A stretch of 13,271 bases of DNA from an uncultured Collinsella sp. (GTDB lineage: Bacteria > Actinomycetota > Coriobacteriia > Coriobacteriales > Coriobacteriaceae), in the NCBI GenBank assembly GCA_902496455.1, contig CABVAY010000045.1, positions 1 to 13,271 of the forward strand, given 5' to 3'. Shown piece after piece: positions 13,258-13,271 of this stretch. Every line of letters starts with the position of its first letter. Positions within the stretch are counted from its first letter, which is position 1. A program made the translations under genes and the position numbers. The notes below the pieces were generated by a model, which was not told where the DNA came from, ran no database searches, and was given only the letters and a program-made list of their open reading frames with translations.

Positions 13258-13271
13258 CGCGGCGAGGCGGC

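Noticed and set aside
1..13271. tRNA, rRNA or CRISPR array
   Set aside because: No cloverleaf, rRNA signature or regularly spaced direct repeats were seen on either strand.

Overview
The window is a GC-rich bacterial chromosome segment with ten protein genes, two of them incomplete or start-corrected at the edges, and no RNA genes, phage genes, transposases or CRISPR arrays. The gene mix suggests an anaerobic, high-GC actinomycete of the class Coriobacteriia, with Collinsella or a near relative as the best guess. It has an AddAB-type recombination nuclease rather than RecBCD, a Firmicutes-style YerC/TrpR-like regulator, an oxygen-sensitive Fe-type alcohol dehydrogenase of the FucO kind, and a radical SAM YgiQ protein. 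This assignment is inference from gene families and base composition; no marker gene in the window proves it.

Layout. Bases 1-3171 (minus) hold addB followed by the first 26 codons of addA, separated by 3 bases and probably translationally coupled. A terminator at 3306-3331 separates them from yerC (3356-3655, minus). A 324-base gap carries back-to-back promoters for yerC and for a small four-helix membrane protein of the PF04020 family (3980-4345, plus). That gene converges on an Rrf2-family regulator (4483-4911, minus) across a strong bidirectional terminator. The Rrf2 gene is divergent from cysK (5165-6103, plus), which is followed by mnmA (6285-7385, plus). An M42 metallopeptidase (7522-8550), a FucO-like lactaldehyde reductase/alcohol dehydrogenase (8807-9973) and a DUF1275/YoaK membrane protein (10140-10856) are all on the minus strand. 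The last gene, a YgiQ-family radical SAM protein (11110-13257), reads outward on the plus strand.

How the genes fit together. Rrf2-cysK-mnmA looks like a sulfur module: a probable Fe-S or cysteine-sensing repressor, cysteine synthesis, and the tRNA thiolase that consumes cysteine-derived sulfur. AddAB is the double-strand-break processing machine. The remaining genes appear to be single transcription units.

Non-coding signals are the most distinctive part of the window. There are two very large perfect inverted repeats (27-bp arms at 7400-7470; 31-bp arms inside a 131-bp nested hairpin at 8669-8799). A 14-bp-stem terminator at 10104-10136 shares a sequence core with the first of these. A 12-bp-arm palindrome abuts the -10 box of the YgiQ gene, and a LacI-like operator lies upstream of the dehydrogenase. 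Several predicted transcripts would begin almost exactly with a stem-loop.
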